Positions 17,201 through 25,753 of a stretch of DNA of 64,000 nt are shown one piece after another. Position 1 is the first letter of the stretch; the number at the start of each line of letters is the position of its first letter. Where the stretch lies: the NCBI RefSeq assembly GCF_015689335.1, contig NZ_CP065053.1:4774001-4838000 (forward strand), in the 5' to 3' direction. Source of the stretch: Massilia antarctica. Its GTDB lineage: Bacteria > Pseudomonadota > Gammaproteobacteria > Burkholderiales > Burkholderiaceae_D. The notes under the pieces were generated by a model, which was not told the DNA's origin, did not search any database, and worked only from the letters and a program-made list of their open reading frames with translations. The translations under genes were made by a program, and so were the position numbers.

Positions 17201-19798
17201 TTATTTGGTGACGTGGAAGTCTTTGCCGTTGACGACCTTGCCGGTAGTGTCGATAGTGATCAGGTGCATGCCGCTGTCTTGCAGGCCGAGCCTGGCCAGT
17301 TGGGCCGGGGCCAGGCGCAGCAGGTAGTCGCCGGGCGCTACGCCGTCGAGCACGTAGTAGCCGTCGGCGCTGCTGGTGGTCTTGCCGACAATCGTGCCGC
17401 GCGTGTCGAGCAGTTCGAGCTCGAAGTCGCCCATGCCGCGCTGGCCGCCCCCGCTCATCAGGTAGGTGGTGCCGTCGATTGCGCCGGTGATGCCGATCGC
17501 GATGTCCAGCCGGCTGACCTTGCCCGGGCGCGGCACCAGCCGCCGCCCCGGTTCGCGCGCCTGCCATTGCGGGTCTTCCAGGGTGGCGGGATCGACCGCG
17601 ATGTCGACGTGCTGGTGCGCCGGCAGGCGCCTCAGGTAGACCACGCCGTCGGCGTCGCTGCGCGCCAGCTGGGTGCCGCCGTTGACGGCGAAGCCGGCCC
17701 CTTTGATCGGTTCGTCGTCGCCATCCATGATCCCGTTGCGGTTTTTGTCGAGGAAGATGCGTACCGAGGCCGCGCCGCTGGCTGCCAGCGGCACGGCGTC
17801 GTGCAGCCAGCGCCCGCTGCGCGGTTCCTGGCCGAGCGCCATGAAGAGCTGGAGGCCGCCGCCATAGTCGCCGCGGCTGGTATAGAACGCGCTCACGCCG
17901 ACGCCGACCTTGCCCACGCCTTTGTTGAGCGAGGCGCTCCAGCGCAGCTGCCGGTCGGCGAAGCTGCGGGTGACTGCGGCGTTGAGGAGGTAGCCGTCGC
18001 CGACGAATTTGTCGGCCGCCAGCGCCAGCGCCGTGACACCGGGGTCGGGCACGATGGCCCATTGCAGATGCCCGCTCACGCCGATCCCGGCCACGCGCCG
18101 GCTCGCTTGCAGGCTGGCGTCGGCATGGCGCACGCCGTCGGTCGCGCGCCACAGGGCGCCGGCGCTGACCGCAGTGCCCCGGCTGAAGACCGACAGGCGC
18201 GCGCCGGCTTCGTTGCGGGAGGCGCCAGAGGCGAGCTGCTCGCGCCGCAATTGCACCGACAGCGGCATGGGCAGGGGGCCGCCGCCAGGCAGCAGGCCGT
18301 CGAGGCGCAGTTCGGCGCGGCTGCGCAGCGGGTCGGACCCTGGCAAAAACAGTTCGCTTGCAAAGCCGTCCAGGCGCGCATGGCTGGCGCCCACGGCCAT
18401 GCCGCCGATCCGGGTCTTGAGGCCGATGCGGGCCAGCTTGCCGCCGTCGTCGGCGCGCGCCACGGCGGCGTCGACCAGCAGCGCGCGCCAGTAGCCATGC
18501 ACGCCGAGGTTGGCGTAGCGCTTGTCGCGGCCGCTCAGAAGCAGGCGCGCCACGCCGCCGCTGGCACTGAGCTGGGGCGTCAGGCCGATTTCGGTTTGCA
18601 GCAGCGCGCGGGCGCCGCCATGCTCGTCGCGCAGGATGCTGGCGCTGTAGGCCAGTTCGCCGGGGGCCAGCACGGCCTGGTCGATCAGGAAGCTGTGGCG
18701 TTCGATGCGCAATTGGCCCAGCGGGCCGTGGAATACCAGGCGAAACTCGTTGCTGCCGTAGATCAGGGGCTGGTCGTCGAAGCGGTAGCGGCCGTCCGGG
18801 CGCGCTTGCTGGAAGCCGATCAGCGCCTCGTTGAAGTACAGTTCCACATCCCAGCCCGGGGGCAAGTCGCCTTGCAGGGTTTGCAGGTCGCTGCGCATCG
18901 GCTGGCCCAGCGCGCGGTTGGAGATGGCCAGGCCGCTGCCGCTGCCGCTGGCCAGCGCGATGTCGCTCACGCCGGGGGCGAGCACGCTGCCGATTTGCAG
19001 GGTGCGGGCGCGCAGGGGGCCGAGCAGGCCGGCGTCGGGGTCGTTGCGCGCCAGGGTCAGGCGCGCGCTGGCGCCGCGGGCGGCCTTGCCGGCGTTGACA
19101 TAGAGCGCACCCTCCATGCCGGCCAGATCAGCCGTGAGGTAGGCGCTGTAGTCGACGGTGGTCCCGCCGCGGTGCGCGTCGAGGGCCACGGTCTGGTCGT
19201 TGAAGGGCAGGGCGGCCAGCGCGTAGGGCGTGTCGAGGCGGGTGAAAACCGGTGCCGGGCCGCTGTCCTGGCGCTGCGCGCTGCCGCCACGCGACTGGCG
19301 CTCCAGGCGCGCTTGCAGCGGCAGTTTTTCGCGCGCGCGCACGCGCAGCACCAGGCTGGCCATGTCGATGTCGAGGTCGACCGGCAGCCATTTCGCCAGC
19401 AGGCGGCTGGCCACGTACAGGTCGTCGGCCTGGCGTTTGACCAGCGCCGGGTCGACGCTGGCGCGCCGCTCGCCTTCGATCACGATGCGTTGCGCCAGGT
19501 CGAGCCGGAAGCCGCGCTGTTCGTCCAGGATGTAGCCGCTGGCGACGCCCTCGGCAGGCTCGGTGCGGATGGCGATGGTGAGCATGCGCGCCAGTTCGCC
19601 CAGCGGCAGGTAGACGTCGTTGCCATGCTGGTAGGCGCCCAGCGCGTCCGACACCAGATGTTCGCCGAGTCGCACTTCGAGCACCAGGTCGGGACCGTCG
19701 GTGGCGGCGCCGCGCACCGGCTGCAGCAGCGCCAGCATGGCGAGCAGCAGCACCATGCCGAAGCGGCAACCGCGCCGGCGCAGGCGGTGGGAGCGCAT
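17201..19798 (-). CDS. fimbrial outer-membrane usher protein
   Basis: An 865-residue protein with a signal peptide after a basic start (MRSHRLRRRGCRFGMVLLLAMLALL). It contains usher features: GDLPPGWDVELYFNEALIGFQ and DGRYRFDDQPLIYGSNEFRLVFHGPLGQ near residues 315-360, then a long beta-barrel region, and two C-terminal beta-sandwich (carboxypeptidase-regulatory-like) domains around FLDKNRNGIMDGDDEPIKG and DGYYVLDGVAPGDYLLRL. It follows a periplasmic chaperone and two DUF4402 proteins on the same strand, so it probably exports pilin-like subunits. The sequence departs from classical PapC ushers. Confidence 0.88.
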   Translation of the reverse strand: MRSHRLRRRGCRFGMVLLLAMLALLQPVRGAATDGPDLVLEVRLGEHLVSDALGAYQHGNDVYLPLGELARMLTIAIRTEPAEGVASGYILDEQRGFRLDLAQRIVIEGERRASVDPALVKRQADDLYVASRLLAKWLPVDLDIDMASLVLRVRAREKLPLQARLERQSRGGSAQRQDSGPAPVFTRLDTPYALAALPFNDQTVALDAHRGGTTVDYSAYLTADLAGMEGALYVNAGKAARGASARLTLARNDPDAGLLGPLRARTLQIGSVLAPGVSDIALASGSGSGLAISNRALGQPMRSDLQTLQGDLPPGWDVELYFNEALIGFQQARPDGRYRFDDQPLIYGSNEFRLVFHGPLGQLRIERHSFLIDQAVLAPGELAYSASILRDEHGGARALLQTEIGLTPQLSASGGVARLLLSGRDKRYANLGVHGYWRALLVDAAVARADDGGKLARIGLKTRIGGMAVGASHARLDGFASELFLPGSDPLRSRAELRLDGLLPGGGPLPMPLSVQLRREQLASGASRNEAGARLSVFSRGTAVSAGALWRATDGVRHADASLQASRRVAGIGVSGHLQWAIVPDPGVTALALAADKFVGDGYLLNAAVTRSFADRQLRWSASLNKGVGKVGVGVSAFYTSRGDYGGGLQLFMALGQEPRSGRWLHDAVPLAASGAASVRIFLDKNRNGIMDGDDEPIKGAGFAVNGGTQLARSDADGVVYLRRLPAHQHVDIAVDPATLEDPQWQAREPGRRLVPRPGKVSRLDIAIGITGAIDGTTYLMSGGGQRGMGDFELELLDTRGTIVGKTTSSADGYYVLDGVAPGDYLLRLAPAQLARLGLQDSGMHLITIDTTGKVVNGKDFHVTK

Positions 19799-19819
19799 GG
19801 CGGCGCGCCCGCTCTCCGC

Positions 19820-20671
19820 TCAGGGCAGGGCGAGCGCGGCTTCGGCCAGCACGGCGCCGCCGGCTTCGGCGCGCTCGTGAAAGCGCAGGTGCAGGGTGCC
19901 GTGCGCCAGGGGCAGGCCGGGCGGCATGGTCAGGTTCAGGCTGGCCTTGCGCATAGGGTTGGGGGTGTAGATGGCCACGCCGGCGGCCTTGGCCAGCAGG
20001 TGTTCGGTGCCGCCCTGCGGCGCGAAGGCGGCGCTGACGTCGCCGTACACCGAGCTGTCGCCGCTGCGCCCGATCTGGAACGACAGCAGCGCGCCCTTGG
20101 CGCCGCGCTGCAGGTCGAGGGCGCCCAGGGTGACCTTGGCGCCCTCGGTCTGGTGCCGCACGATGACGGGAATCGAGGCCCCGATCAGGGTGTTGAGCAC
20201 CACCCCGATCTGCTGGGTGCCGGCGCTTTGCTGTTCGACGCTGCTCGCGCCGCTGGTATCGGCCAGTTTTTCGAAGTGCAGGTGCGAGCGGTATTCGCCG
20301 GGGGTCAGGGTGGCCGGCTTGCGCAGCATGACCCGCACCACTTGGGCGGAGCCGGGCAGCAGGGTGACCTGGCGCGGCGAGAAACTGAGCATCGCGTCGG
20401 CGAAGCGGTCGTCCGGCCCGGCCGTGTCGACGCTGGTGAATTCGCCGCTCTCGGTCATGCGCCGGTTGACCAGGCTGATGCGGTAGGTGGCGGGTGTGCT
20501 GTCGCTGTTGATCAGTTCAACCTGGGCGGCGCGCTGGTTTTTGGTAAACACCACGCGGGTCGGGTTGAGCATCAGGCCGGCCAGCGCCTGCAAGGGCAGG
20601 GCTGCCGCCAGGATCGCTGCCAGGAGCAGGAGCAGGCGCGCGGCGCGCGCCAAGGAGAAGGTGGAGTGCAT
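19820..20671 (-). CDS. periplasmic pilus-assembly chaperone
   Basis: A 283-residue protein. The ATG at 20671 gives MHSTFSLARAARLLLLLAAILAAALPLQALA, a good signal peptide. The mature part opens LMLNPTRVVFTKNQRAAQVELINSDSTPATYRISLVNRRMTES, the immunoglobulin-like donor-strand chaperone N-domain, with SFSPRQVTLLPGSAQVVRVMLRKP as the G1 strand region. It lies 21 bases before the usher. Expected role: folding and capping of the two DUF4402 subunits. Confidence 0.88.
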   Translation of the reverse strand: MHSTFSLARAARLLLLLAAILAAALPLQALAGLMLNPTRVVFTKNQRAAQVELINSDSTPATYRISLVNRRMTESGEFTSVDTAGPDDRFADAMLSFSPRQVTLLPGSAQVVRVMLRKPATLTPGEYRSHLHFEKLADTSGASSVEQQSAGTQQIGVVLNTLIGASIPVIVRHQTEGAKVTLGALDLQRGAKGALLSFQIGRSGDSSVYGDVSAAFAPQGGTEHLLAKAAGVAIYTPNPMRKASLNLTMPPGLPLAHGTLHLRFHERAEAGGAVLAEAALALP

Positions 20672-20697
20672 GTTGGGCCTCGCGGGACGGTGATCGG

Positions 20698-21207
20698 CTA
20701 TTGATATTCGATGGTGATGGGGAAGGTGCCGCTGTAGTTGCCGGGGCGTTGGCCCGGCCCGACGTGCAAGGTGGCACCGACCAGCAGCACCTGGGTGCCG
20801 CCGGAGAGCAGGCCGGCGCCGGCCGGGGAGCTGACGAAGGCGGTCAGGGCCATGGTCGCGCCGCCGTCGCTGATGCTGGCGCCGCCCGGCAGGCTGATGA
20901 TGTAGACCAGCTTGGCATTGGCCGGTGTCTTGTCGCTGATGGTGAACCTGGCCGGCGCCCCGGCCGAGGCCAGCAGCACCACGCCGCCGCTGGCGGACCT
21001 GGCGCCGCTGGTGCCGACCGTGACGGCGCCGGCGGAGATGGCCGCGAAACGCCCGAAGGCGAGCTCGCCTGCGGCCACCGCGTTCAACTGGGCGCGCGCC
21101 GGCGTGGCTGCCAGCAGGCAGGCAGCCAGGCCAAGCGTGCCGGCGCGCCGCAGCAGGCGGCGGCACCGGCGGCGCGCATCAGTTGTATTCAACGGTGGCG
21201 ATGACAT
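20698..21207 (-). CDS. DUF4402 domain protein (pilin-like subunit 2)
   Basis: A 169-residue secreted protein with a long basic start before a hydrophobic core (LGLAACLLAATPARA). The mature domain is DUF4402: AAGELAFGRFAAISAGAVTVG, a central GGATMALTAF, and a terminal GPGQRPGNYSGTFPITIEYQ. The only in-frame ATG (21207) overlaps the upstream gene end by 29 bases; a TTG at 21192 is an alternative. Probably a structural or adhesive subunit handled by the chaperone and usher downstream. Confidence 0.85.
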   Translation of the reverse strand: MSSPPLNTTDARRRCRRLLRRAGTLGLAACLLAATPARAQLNAVAAGELAFGRFAAISAGAVTVGTSGARSASGGVVLLASAGAPARFTISDKTPANAKLVYIISLPGGASISDGGATMALTAFVSSPAGAGLLSGGTQVLLVGATLHVGPGQRPGNYSGTFPITIEYQ

Positions 21208-21730
21208 TGCCGGCGTACGTGCCAGGAGCCTGGTTGGCGGCCACGGTCAGGGTGCCGCCCACATACAGCGACTGGGTGCCGCCGGCCGAGAGGGTGCCGG
21301 TGGCGGCGTCGCCCGAGGTGGCGTTGGCGCCGGTCAGGTCGCTGAATTTGGCCAGGGCCATGGTTTCGCCGCCGCCGCCGGTGTTGGTCAGCACCGCCGT
21401 GCCCGAGTGGGTGATGGCGTAGGTGCTGCCCGGCTCGCCCGTGATGTTGAACTTGGCCGCCGAGGTGGGCGAGGCGCCCATCGCCACCACGCCGCTGACG
21501 GCGCGCACGCCGCTGGTGCTGATGGTGATGGTGCCGCCGGCCGCGGCGGCGAAGGTGCCGAACGCCAGGTTGGTGCCGACCACGATCGCGATCGGGGTAA
21601 CCACGGTGCCGCCGGCGGTGGCGGTGGCTTGCGCGGCGAACGCCGGGGCGCCCAGCCCCAGGCCGGCGGCGATGAGGGCCAGTATGGCCAGGGCGGACGG
21701 GGTGCGCTGCTGTTTGATCGTTGTGTTCAT
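21179..21730 (-). CDS. DUF4402 domain protein (pilin-like subunit 1)
   Basis: A 183-residue secreted protein. Signal peptide MNTTIKQQRTPSALAILALIAAGLGLG ending at AFA. The mature domain carries TNLAFGTFAAAAGGTITIST and a terminal NQAPGTYAGNVIATVEYN, the DUF4402 pattern, with an alternating-strand composition like the neighbour's. First gene of a four-gene cluster (two DUF4402 proteins, chaperone, usher). Probably the major surface subunit, being first and without overlap with an upstream gene. Confidence 0.87.
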   Translation of the reverse strand: MNTTIKQQRTPSALAILALIAAGLGLGAPAFAAQATATAGGTVVTPIAIVVGTNLAFGTFAAAAGGTITISTSGVRAVSGVVAMGASPTSAAKFNITGEPGSTYAITHSGTAVLTNTGGGGETMALAKFSDLTGANATSGDAATGTLSAGGTQSLYVGGTLTVAANQAPGTYAGNVIATVEYN

Positions 21731-22099
21731 TCCAGCTCCTTAGTTTCGTCGGTGGTTTTTTCTTTGCAGAAGCTCTTTCTGCAAGGGAATAGTACCCGCG
21801 ATTTTTCATGGAAAAAGCGCGTCCGCCGCACCTTGGGGCAAAGCTTGATATGCATCTAAAGCGGGTCGCGAAGTGGCGCGCGGATGTTGCGCAATTGCCG
21901 CGCCGTGGTGGCGCGGGCGGGTCCGCGCGGCCGTTTGGGGCAAGCTTGTCCGGTGTGCTATCTTCCGTTCCGGAAAGACACGAAGCGCCGCCCGCACGGG
22001 GTTCGTCGGCGCCGGCGCGGTTTCGTCGGATTCGGTCCCGCTCGCCAGGAACCGCTTGCTATAGTCATTTCCACCCCTCCCTGACTGGAATCGCTGACC
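21731..22099. other. intergenic region between divergent fimbrial and two-component genes
   Basis: About 369 bases. It must carry the promoter of the DUF4402 cluster (minus) and that of the histidine kinase (plus). AGCTCC, the reverse complement of GGAGCT, lies just before the DUF4402 start. Open frames here lack a ribosome site and plausible protein composition. No repeat or RNA gene seen. Confidence 0.5.
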
Positions 22100-23362
22100 A
22101 TGACAAGTTTCTTTTTTATCTTCCGAATCGCCCTTGCCTGGGCCACCGTGGCCACGGTGCTGGCGATTACGGCGGCCGAAACCCTGCTGAGCGACCGCGA
22201 CTGCGGTGGCAGCCTGCTGCTGCTGGTGCTGGGCGTGACGGGGTTTGCCGCCGTCACCGCGTTTTCGCATGTGCGCCGGGTGCGCCTGCTCACCGGCGAG
22301 GTCGACCGCGCCACCCTGGACAGCCGCCAGCGGCGCCAGATCGAAGTGCCGTTCGAGGCCGGCGAGACGTTTGACATCATCGACGCCGCCATCCGCGAAC
22401 TGCCCGGCGCCGGCCAGGTCGACAGCGCGCGCGACAGCCTGCAGGTGCGCGCCAGGATCGGCGCCGTGCCGCCCTACAGCGGCGGCGCGGCGTGGCTGTT
22501 CACGGGCCACGCCAGCCCGGGCGGCAACCAGATCATCGCCATCGTCACGCCGAATGGCGACGCCGGCAGCGTCACCCTGATCTGCGAGCCGGAGCGCGGG
22601 GCCTGGACCGACTGGTTCCTGGTCGACGCCGGCGGCAACCTGGAAAACGCCGACGCCATCGGCCGCGCCGTGGCGCGCCGGGTGGCCGAGCGGCGCCGCG
22701 GCGAGCAGGTGGCGGCGGCCCAGACGGCGACCGAAAAGGAACTGACCGTCGCCAAGCTGAGCTTGCTGCATGCCCAGGTCGAACCGCATTTTCTCTACAA
22801 CACCCTGGCCAGCGCGCAATTGCTGACCCGCAGCGATCCGGCCCGCGCCGATGCCATGCTGGGCAACCTGATCTCTTACCTGCGCAACTGCCTGCCGCGC
22901 ACCGATGACGCGCTCTCGACCCTGGGCCAGGAGCTGGAACGGGCCAGGGCTTACCTGGACATCCTGGTCATCCGCATGGGGCCGCGCCTGCGCCTGCAGG
23001 TCGACGTGGCCACGCAGCTGCACGGGGCGCTGGTGCCCGCGATGATGCTGCAAACCCTGGTCGAAAATGCCATCAAGCACGGGCTCGAGCCCAAGCCGGG
23101 TGGCGGCACGGTGTGGATCATCGCGCGCGTGCACGAGGGCGCGCTGGCGCTCACGGTGGCCGACGATGGGCGCGGCTTTTGCGCAGAAGGGGGCGGCACC
23201 GGAATCGGCCTGCGCAACGTACGCGAGCGGCTGCGCCTGGCGTACGGCGGCGGGGCCGGCTTGACCATCGTGTCCAACTATCCATGCGGTGTGGCGGCGA
23301 CGATCAGCCTGCCGTATTCGGACGCAGGCGCGGCAGCGGCGCAGGAGCGGTGCCATGGTTGA
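22100..23362 (+). CDS. LytS/YehU-type sensor histidine kinase
   Basis: A 420-residue membrane kinase. Two N-terminal helices (about 4-24 and 34-55) are followed by a cytoplasmic region. The His-kinase domain contains LLHAQVEPHFLYNTLASAQLL near residue 225 with the phospho-accepting histidine in EPHFLYN, and the ATPase domain contains LVENAIKHGLEPK and ADDGRGFCAEGGGTGIGLRNVRERL. Its stop overlaps the start of the LytTR regulator at 23355, so the two form a two-component pair. Confidence 0.93.
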   Translation: MTSFFFIFRIALAWATVATVLAITAAETLLSDRDCGGSLLLLVLGVTGFAAVTAFSHVRRVRLLTGEVDRATLDSRQRRQIEVPFEAGETFDIIDAAIRELPGAGQVDSARDSLQVRARIGAVPPYSGGAAWLFTGHASPGGNQIIAIVTPNGDAGSVTLICEPERGAWTDWFLVDAGGNLENADAIGRAVARRVAERRRGEQVAAAQTATEKELTVAKLSLLHAQVEPHFLYNTLASAQLLTRSDPARADAMLGNLISYLRNCLPRTDDALSTLGQELERARAYLDILVIRMGPRLRLQVDVATQLHGALVPAMMLQTLVENAIKHGLEPKPGGGTVWIIARVHEGALALTVADDGRGFCAEGGGTGIGLRNVRERLRLAYGGGAGLTIVSNYPCGVAATISLPYSDAGAAAAQERCHG

Positions 23363-24125
23363 TTGCGTCATTGCCGAAGACGAGTTGCTGCTGCGCGATG
23401 CGCTGGTCGGGCAGCTGGCCGGTGCCTGGCCGGAGCTGCGCATCGTGGCCGCCTGCGACGACGGCGGCAGCGCGCTCGAAGCGCTCGCCGCGCACCAGCC
23501 GCAGGTGGCGTTTCTCGATATCCGCATGCCCGGGTTGAGCGGACTGGAGGTGGCTGGCGCGCTGGCCGAGGTCAGTCCGCGCACCGAGGTCGTGTTCGTG
23601 ACCGCCTACGACCAGTACGCGATCGATGCGTTCGAGCGCGGCGCGGTCGACTACCTGCTCAAGCCGGTGGCGGCGGCGCGCCTGGCCGCCACGGTGCAGC
23701 GGGTCAAGGCGCGCCTGGCCAGCGCCACGCCGGACCCGGGCATGCTGGCGGCCCTGCTGCGCCAGCTGGGGCGCGAGTTGCCGCCGCCGGCCAGGCCGGA
23801 ACCGCTGGTCTGGCTGACCGCCAGCGCGGGCACGGAAACGCGCTTGATCATGGTCGAAGATGTCGCGTATTTTCAGGCCGACAGCAAGTACACGGTGGTG
23901 ATGACGGCCCAGGGCGAGGCGCTGCTGCGCAAACCCATCCGCGAACTGCTGGACGTGCTCGATCCGGCCATGTTCCGCCAGATCCACCGCTCGACCATCG
24001 TCAACCTGAAGGCGATCGCCTCGGTGGCGCGCGACGAGACCGGACGCGGGCTGGTGCGCCTGCGCACGCGGCCGGAAACCTTGGCCGTGAGCCAGCCGTT
24101 CATGGCCTTGTTCCGTGCGATGTGA
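23355..24125 (+). CDS. LytTR-family response regulator
   Basis: A 256-residue regulator. The ATG at 23355 overlaps the kinase stop by 8 bases. The receiver domain (MVDCVIAEDELLLRDAL) has the phospho-acceptor D55 in AFLDIRMPG and the lysine in LLKPVAAARL. The C-terminal LytTR DNA-binding domain (about 155-256) contains VEDVAYFQADSKYTVV and RIHRSTIVNLKAI. Target genes cannot be read from the sequence. Confidence 0.93.
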   Translation: MVDCVIAEDELLLRDALVGQLAGAWPELRIVAACDDGGSALEALAAHQPQVAFLDIRMPGLSGLEVAGALAEVSPRTEVVFVTAYDQYAIDAFERGAVDYLLKPVAAARLAATVQRVKARLASATPDPGMLAALLRQLGRELPPPARPEPLVWLTASAGTETRLIMVEDVAYFQADSKYTVVMTAQGEALLRKPIRELLDVLDPAMFRQIHRSTIVNLKAIASVARDETGRGLVRLRTRPETLAVSQPFMALFRAM

Positions 24126-24259
24126 GGCAGGCTATGTGCGTTTGCGTACCGACTTTGCTATTGCTTTTGCTAAACTAATGAACGTGAGCAGCAAGGCGCG
24201 CGGCGCCGGCGGCTGACGGCGCGCCTGCCGGGCGCGTTGACTTTCTTTGTGAGGCAACC

Positions 24260-24778
24260 ATGAAAAGCGTGATCATCGCCGCCGTCCTGCTGGGCGCGAG
24301 TTTATCCGGGCAGGCCCAGACCAGTGTCAATATCCAGATCGGGCAACCGGGGTTTTACGGACGCATCGAGCTTGGCGATTTCGGCCGCCCGCCCGTGGTG
24401 TATGCGCAGCCGGTGGTGATCGAACGCTACGTGCGGGTCGCGCCGGAACCGCTGTATCTGCGGGTGCCGCCGGGGCATATGAAAAAATGGAGCAAGCATT
24501 GCGCGCGCTACAACGCCTGCGGACGCCAGGTGTATTTTGTGCGCGACGACTGGTACACCAATACGTATGCGCCGCGCTACCGCGAGATGCGTGGCGGCGG
24601 GCACGACAGGGATCACGGACGCGACCGGGACGAGGGACGCGACCGCCATGAGCGCTATGAGCGCGACCACGATGAGGGACGCGGGCATGGCAACGGAAAT
24701 GGCCACGGCAACGGCAACGGCAACGGCAACGGCCACGGAAATGGGAACGGCCATGGTCACGGCCGCGATAAAGACTAA
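24260..24778 (+). CDS. secreted protein with a Gly-His-Asn repeat tail
   Basis: A 172-residue protein with a signal peptide (MKSVIIAAVLLGASLSGQAQ). A folded-looking core (about 21-110) contains VNIQIGQPGFYGRIELGDFG and HMKKWSKHCARYNACGRQVYFVRDDWY. A charged HDRDHGRDRDEGRDRHE stretch follows, then a tail of GHGNGN-type tandem repeats ending GHGRDKD. The core resembles small proteins found beside other secreted factors in this family of bacteria, function unknown. The His-rich tail could bind metal. It stands alone after the LytTR pair. Confidence 0.8.
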   Translation: MKSVIIAAVLLGASLSGQAQTSVNIQIGQPGFYGRIELGDFGRPPVVYAQPVVIERYVRVAPEPLYLRVPPGHMKKWSKHCARYNACGRQVYFVRDDWYTNTYAPRYREMRGGGHDRDHGRDRDEGRDRHERYERDHDEGRGHGNGNGHGNGNGNGNGHGNGNGHGHGRDKD

Positions 24779-24844
24779 GTCCTTGGCCCTGGTAAGAAGG
24801 CGCTTCTTGAGTAGGTGGCGATATCGTGGTTCACGGAGTCATGA

Positions 24845-25587
24845 TTGATAGAGAATATTTTCCGCAGACTGAAGGCTGCGTTTTCCGGGGCCGCCCGGTC
24901 GCCGCACACTTCGGCGACAACGGGCGCCCCTGTCCAGAAAGTGGATGTGGAGCATTATATGCGCCGACTCCAGGCGCTTTCCGACGCCATCGACCCGGCC
25001 CTGGCATCCGGCGATGTGCAAGGGGTCGAGGCACGCAGCAAGGAGCTTGCGCAGTTCCTGGCAAGTCTCGATGCCCACGGCGCGCTGCCGGCTGTCAGGA
25101 AATCCAGGGCGCGGGATATGTCGATCTGGGCTCGGCGTTTCGCCAGATACGGCGGGTGCCCGAGGTTGAAATGGCGTATGGCAAGGCCATCGATCTTTTG
25201 CACAGCATCGCCGATAGTGATGAGCACAAGCGCTTCGCGGCAGGCCAGCTTGCCGCCTGCAAGAATCAGCTGGGACTGCTGTATATGGACTGTGGCCCGC
25301 GGGACAAGGCGATCGCGGCCTTCGATCAGGCCATCCGGCAGCGCAAGGCCCTGGCTCATCAGGAACCTGGCGATTGCTGGAATCTGGTTTATCTCGGTGG
25401 CGCTCTGTGCAACCGCGCACATCTTGCCCGCGAGCGGGGCGAGCATGGCGAGGCCATGAAGCTCTACGATGAAGCGATCGCGCTTCTTGCTGAACTCGCT
25501 CTGGACCCCGATGGCGACGTATCGCAAGCCAGGCTGGGTGCCATGTCCGCCGCCTTTCCAGGGCTGCCCCAATTTGCCGCCCAGTAG
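24845..25587 (+). pseudogene. TPR-repeat protein with a frameshift
   Basis: The first half reads from a TTG at 24845 (MIENIFRRLKAAFSG, then VEHYMRRLQALSDAIDPALASGD). Near 25095-25115 the sensible frame changes. The second half continues as GYVDLGSAFRQIRRVPEVEMAYGKAIDLL and clear TPR helices (AACKNQLGLLYMDCGPRDKAIAAFDQAI; RAHLARERGEHGEAMKLYDEAI) to the stop at 25587. Neither half alone makes a normal protein. It could be a recent pseudogene or a sequencing indel. Confidence 0.68.
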
Positions 25588-25753
25588 AGGATCAATGCGC
25601 AGGATGGCAAGCGCCTGTTGCCCGCATAGCCCTTGCGCAAGCTGGTGCACGGTGCGGCCCGGCTTCCCCATCAGGATCATGCTCTCTGCCGCGTGGGCGC
25701 GATTTCCCGGAACGCAGTAGACTGGCATTGTCAAATAATTCAGGGAGATCCTC

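Noticed and set aside
17213..20704. A long plus-strand open frame of over 1100 codons opposite the usher and chaperone genes
   Set aside because: It runs antisense to clear usher and chaperone genes, has alanine, glutamine and valine-rich low-complexity content and no ribosome site. High GC makes such antisense frames common.
24660..24775. Short direct repeats that might be a CRISPR array
   Set aside because: Units are GGCAACGGC-type codon repeats inside the reading frame of a secreted protein, without unique spacers.
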